Of a stretch of DNA of 36,462 bases, positions 33,001 through 36,462 are shown in pieces. The notes beneath the pieces are model-generated. The model saw nothing but the letters and a program-made list of their open reading frames with translations. It was not told where the DNA came from and searched no databases. How positions within the stretch are numbered: position 1 is the first letter of the stretch; every line of letters starts with the position of its first letter. Position numbers and translations under genes: made by a program. The DNA comes from Circinella minor (taxonomy: Eukaryota; Mucoromycota; Mucoromycetes; Mucorales; Lichtheimiaceae). Where the stretch lies: positions 1 through 36,462 of the forward strand of contig JAEPRB010000330.1 of assembly GCA_016758965.1 (NCBI GenBank), in the 5' to 3' direction.

Positions 33001-34130
33001 TATTGATAATAACGACACTGATTCCGAAGATGATGATTCCATTGATGATCACGAAGAAAGCACAAGCAATAATAATTCTAATCGGCCACATTCTGTATCA
33101 GTAACACATGAACAAATAAATTCTTCGACAACATCACAACCATCGACAATTTCATCAAATCCATTACCATCACGTATTCTAAAAGATGCATTCCATTTAA
33201 TGGATATGATTCGAGTATCTAGGAAGCACGGATTGGTAAAAGAATTCGCAAGACACCTGCGCGATGCCATTTTTTTGATTGATAAAAATAATAAACGTTT
33301 GATAGAAGAATACTTAAAAACCAAACATATGTCGTTTGATATGATGATGGACAAAAACCCTACTTGGGTTCTTCGTCGTGTAAAAAGTAAGTTTATTACA
33401 TTTTATTTGATGTACTAGAATTATTATAGCGAAGAAATAACCTTCTAATAATATTATTAGGAGTTATCCCCCCTGGAAAAGATTTATATCCTGTAGTAAA
33501 AAAGGTTTTTGATACATATAGGTACTTGAGATGTGCAAAAACTGGCAGAACACTTTTTGACGACGAGGCATGGCGGCAGTCTGAAAATGTTTTAAACACT
33601 ATTCAACTTGGTCACGTATCTGATCCCCCTGGAATATCGTTTTATTTTGAAATTGGAAAGGATAAGAATAACCTACCTTTATATCGTTGTAGTCGTGGCA
33701 CAAATTCTCTTGAAGGGGAAGTGCATCAAAATATCATCCGCAAATTTATGTCTTTTGGAGCAAGTCCTGAATTAGCGGACGCAGTAATAGCAGATTATAG
33801 ACTCAGGCATAATATTGACGTAAGTTTTTTTTACTGGATATAAATTTTATTAATTCACACTGTTCTCTGTTTTAGGTTGGTTCTTTCAACAGATACGGCC
33901 GTGTACACAAAGGTCATTATGAACCGTGGTTGACTCAACATATACTAGATTTGTTTGACGAAAAAATGAAGACAACGTATAAGAACTGTACAATAGATTG
34001 GATGAAATTTGCAAAGAATTGGTCTACATATGTCAACGGGGAAGATATATTTTATAAAACCCCAGAACATCTACATAGTTACAATGGCAAATATGAGCAA
34101 TTAAGAACAGCATCGGTATCAATGCAATGA
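30069..34130 (+). CDS. DUF6729-type protein: DDE-transposase-like core with inserted DEDDy 3'-5' exonuclease (8 exons)
   Basis: Exons: 30069-30249, 30308-30952, 31030-31925, 32002-32505, 32591-32890, 32964-33386, 33462-33819, 33876-34130. Phases agree except for one missing base in a T run (30824-30829) and one in a C run (33469-33473), so about 1187 residues after correction. Order: a basic N terminus with an AT-hook-like KKPGPKP, an acidic Asn/Asp stretch, PKVFLWLPHLL with two CxxxxC pairs (zinc ribbon) and THRTGVSKDV, then a transposase-like segment (KGDHTFKIIKHLGRIDG, EIFFIDNATGEQ). Next is a WRN-type exonuclease with all DEDDy residues: FDCEW, GGDLAKIHRDF, YAARDAW. After it come FHLMDMIRVSRKHGL, RCSRGTNSLEGEVHQ and GHYEPWL, blocks I know from fungal DUF6729/exonuclease proteins. 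Reading GDH, IDN and LEGE as a DDE triad split by the exonuclease is my inference. I see no terminal repeats around it. Confidence 0.85.
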
Positions 34131-34747
34131 ATTCTGAAAGTAGAAAAGAAGTACATGATATAGTTTTGTCTGAAGATAAAAAACGAAAGGTCCCAAGCGC
34201 CAATAAACCAAGCACAAACAAAGTACCTCGATATGAAAACATGACTATTCAAGCATCTTCTTCTCTTCACATAGCTATACAACCAGCATTGACAAATACT
34301 TCTGATTCAAACAGATTATCATCCTCATCTAATTCGCAGATGTCAGCTATAGAACCATTACCATCATATCCTCTACAACCAGATCTAGCTACTCAATATG
34401 GAAGTTCTTTAACAAACTCAAATATACCTTCATCATCATTATCATCATCTATTATAAAACAATCTATTACACGTCCTCTTGTCTCCTGGAACACAAATCA
34501 TTCTACATCGTTGCCTGATGCTACTCATCAGATATATTTTCCTTCTACTACACGATCCACTATTACTGCTACTAGTTCTTTACTGCATGCTCAAGATACC
34601 ATTACTAATATACAAACATTGAGCCAAGTATCATCTCAACAACCAACCTTATCTCGTGGAATTCAACCATCAAGAGAGTCGTCTGAGGGTCCTTTATTTA
34701 TTGTTTCTAATGTTCATCTACTAAAATATTGTGGGCACAAAAATTGA
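34127..34747 (+). CDS. Ser-rich open frame, probable frameshifted C-terminal tail of the exonuclease gene
   Basis: 206 codons overlapping the stop of the preceding gene by ATGA. The start has a basic nuclear-localisation-like segment (EDKKRKVPSANK), and the rest is rich in Ser, Thr, Gln and Pro, ending in LKYCGHKN. It follows without a gap in another frame and has no promoter space. It is more likely the low-complexity tail of the upstream protein, separated by an indel or an unseen splice, than a separate gene. No domain recognised. Confidence 0.5.
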   Translation: MNSESRKEVHDIVLSEDKKRKVPSANKPSTNKVPRYENMTIQASSSLHIAIQPALTNTSDSNRLSSSSNSQMSAIEPLPSYPLQPDLATQYGSSLTNSNIPSSSLSSSIIKQSITRPLVSWNTNHSTSLPDATHQIYFPSTTRSTITATSSLLHAQDTITNIQTLSQVSSQQPTLSRGIQPSRESSEGPLFIVSNVHLLKYCGHKN

Positions 34748-34970
34748 AGTATACATTAGTAGACAATAAAGTATCATTATAAATAAGCTATTATCAAAGA
34801 TACAGAACTTATTTTTTATATATAAATATATTTTAATAAAAAGCAACATCAATACGTATTATCCTTTGACATCAAATAGTAAACTATTTTCATATCATAA
34901 AATTATGCCGTTTCCTGACATGGCTTCCAAAGGAAGCCATGTCACATGGTAATTCAAAATTTCAGATAAT
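34748..34970. other. AT-rich spacer with a perfect hairpin
   Basis: Non-coding gap between the exonuclease gene and the converging mariner-class transposase. Only the 29-bp palindrome stands out. Confidence 0.6.
34916..34944. repeat. Perfect 13-bp inverted repeat with AAA loop
   Basis: TGACATGGCTTCC, then AAA, then its exact reverse complement. It lies between two convergent 3' ends. It could be a transcript hairpin, a 3'-end signal or part of a transposon end; the sequence does not decide. Confidence 0.88.
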
Positions 34971-36124
34971 TTAATTCTGACCCACCAAGGACATGGTACC
35001 CGGGCCGACGCCAGCCTTCATCTTTGACCAAAATTCTTCGATCGGGTTGAGGAAAGGTGAATATGGAGGAAGGTATAATATTTCAAACCCTTGTTTTTTT
35101 ACTGCCTCTCTCACTTCGGGTGTCTTGTGGATGGCTGCATTATCCATGACTAATATTCTTCCATCCATGCCATTTTCCTTCAGAACTCCCATAAGCACCT
35201 CCAGGAAGTCGATATAGTGCTCTGCGCGCGTACCAATTTTACCCACAACTTTTTCTTCACCACTGTGGAGTTTCTGTTTCTTGGAGCCGACAACTGCTTA
35301 TGGTCTTCTTAGACTTAGGTTGACAATGCCTTCATCAGTAATACCACCTATGATGGTCATGTTAATACCACACGATTTCGAAACCAAAGCCTTGGCAGGA
35401 GTACCTCGTTTCGAGTGACCAAAGTTATGCTTGATATGCATGTTGAATCCAGCTTCATCAATAAAGATGCACTTGTAATAATCAATGCTGCTAGATTCAA
35501 ATGCATGTGCGCAGTTCATACATGCAGCAATTGTTTCATCAGAGTTGCGGTACTCAGAGATTCGTTCCAGTTTCTTCATGGTTAGACCGCATTTGCTAAC
35601 CAGATGCTTTTGGAGTCCACTTTGGGTGATGCTGATCTTGAATTTTTCAGCAAGTGTTTGCTGTGCTTCTTTTAAGGTCGCATCTGATTTGGTGTCATAG
35701 TACGCCTGTAGGAATGCCGTATGTATCGGTTGCAAAGTTGGTGATGGGCCGGGAGACTTTCCTATTGTACTAGGAAGGTATGGTTCACCATCAACAAATC
35801 GCTTCCAGTATCGCTGTGCAGTCCTCTCGGGTATTATAAGGTCGCGTCCAGCTTCTGCAGCATTTAAAGTGATATTTTGAATCCAGTCGATCAATTAGAT
35901 GATTTCTGGATCATGATACACTCGATGAGCGCCTATATAATTTATGAGTTCAAAGTTAGATAAAAAAAACTGGAGATTTGATAATATTAGATAATGTACG
36001 CTTTGGAACAATAGCAGTTTCTTATTGAGGGTTCTTGTGAGGTCTTCCTCTGGCCTTTTTCATAGGCGCTGTTACATCTTGACCAGGTACAGTGGTAGTT
36101 GAAGGGATGGAGTTTTGAGAATCC
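34971..36124 (-). pseudogene. IS630/Tc1/mariner-class transposase (DD34E), broken by stops
   Basis: Minus strand. Exon 1 starts at an ATG at 36124 and has an AT-hook-like KKARGRPHK. A 68-bp GT-AG intron (GTACAT...TATATAG) joins PKR to AHRVYHDPE in frame. A helix-turn-helix region follows (ERTAQRYWKRFVDG, TLKEAQQTLAEKFKISIT). The catalytic triad is complete: IDEAGFN (about 35445-35463), VMDNAAIHK (about 35128-35150) and NPIEEFWSK (about 35023-35048), with 34 residues between the second Asp and the Glu. Stops: a TAA in exon 1, a TAA just before LIDWIQN, and a TAA after SLRRP near 35297. All three could be CAA to TAA. Clean terminal repeats were not found; the left end is unclear and the right end may lie past the window. 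Confidence 0.87.
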
Positions 36125-36257
36125 ATTGATTCGAGTGTAGATGTTTGCTGTAATTATCAACTATGAGTTATTAAGAATAATTGGAATACAAGTCAAATTT
36201 GGAATACAAAACCATACTTCATCAAATACCTTTGGTGTACACTGGGCGCGGAGGGGA

Positions 36258-36396
36258 TTATTACGCTGTAAAAAACAGTGTTATAATAGCGTTATAATAG
36301 CATGTGAGACAATTATTATACTGTTTTCAACAGCATAATAACTCATGCATGAACACAGGATTTATCATTTATTACACTGTTTTAACAGCGTAATAA
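36258..36396. repeat. Three 29-bp imperfect palindromes with exact 55-bp spacing
   Basis: Copies at 36258-36286, 36313-36341 and 36368-36396. Each has the form TTATTAyrCTGTT, a short centre, then its near reverse complement AACAGCrTAATAA, with 10 of 12 or 12 of 13 arm bases pairing. They lie 130-270 bp upstream of the transposase start. Subterminal transposase-binding sites or operators are plausible. Confidence 0.8.
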
Positions 36397-36462
36397 TTCA
36401 TCTCTGCATAAATGATAGATTGGGGGTTAACGTGCATTATATATAAAAAAAATAGGGGTGTA

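Noticed and set aside
29840..34995. Shared CACCAAGGACA string near 29850 (reverse) and 34981 as transposon ends around the exonuclease gene
   Set aside because: The right copy lies inside the coding end of the mariner-class transposase, and the match does not extend.
36258..36396. CRISPR-like regular array
   Set aside because: Only three imperfect palindromes with partly similar spacers, in a fungal transposon context; no cas genes.

Overview
The window looks like repeat-rich accessory DNA from an early-diverging fungus, most likely Mucoromycota. The evidence is strongly AT-rich non-coding DNA, genes with many short introns (about 55-90 bp, GTAAGT-like donors, TAG acceptors), and a typical fungal transposon mix: a chromodomain Ty3/gypsy element, a DIRS-type tyrosine-recombinase retrotransposon, a Plavaka/KDZ-like DNA transposon and a Tc1/mariner-class transposase. 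The organism call is inference. I see no rRNA, tRNA or CRISPR array and no obvious housekeeping gene.

Layout. 1120-5971 is a chromovirus with two LTRs (TGTAAT...ATTACA), an initiator-Met-type primer site and a polypurine tract. It has almost no gag, and its pol is broken by stops and frameshifts, with the integrase catalytic Glu replaced by Gln. 5972-11857 is AT-rich and shows no supportable gene. 11858-13962 holds two almost identical ~500-bp TIR elements in inverted orientation around ~1.1 kb. The enclosed segment carries the 5' part of a low-complexity gene on the minus strand, and the apparent 3' part lies on the plus strand outside the right arm. Turning the middle over rejoins one reading frame at a TA site, so this looks like an inversion through the element copies. 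16505-17288 is a 784-bp non-autonomous element with a perfect 9-bp target duplication.

17311-28720 is a structurally complete DIRS element: inverted terminal repeats, internal complementary region, and Gag, RT/RNase H and tyrosine-recombinase frames. Its recombinase gene is split by a 6.9-kb insertion (20955-27873). The insertion is a Plavaka-like DNA transposon carrying two divergent multi-exon genes: a minus-strand DDE transposase with a C2H2 finger, and a plus-strand companion gene of unknown function. 30069-34130 is an eight-exon gene of the fungal DUF6729 type. It has a DDE-transposase-like core into which a WRN-type DEDDy 3'-5' exonuclease domain appears to be inserted. 34971-36124 is a DD34E (IS630/Tc1/mariner) transposase pseudogene on the minus strand. 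Three 29-bp imperfect palindromes with an exact 55-bp period follow on the far side of it.

The genes belong to mobile elements or look derived from them; I cannot join them into a host pathway. The most notable items are the flipped gene segment, the DIRS element with a nested two-gene DNA transposon, and the transposase-exonuclease architecture. Most in-frame stops in conserved contexts can be explained by C:G to T:A transitions.
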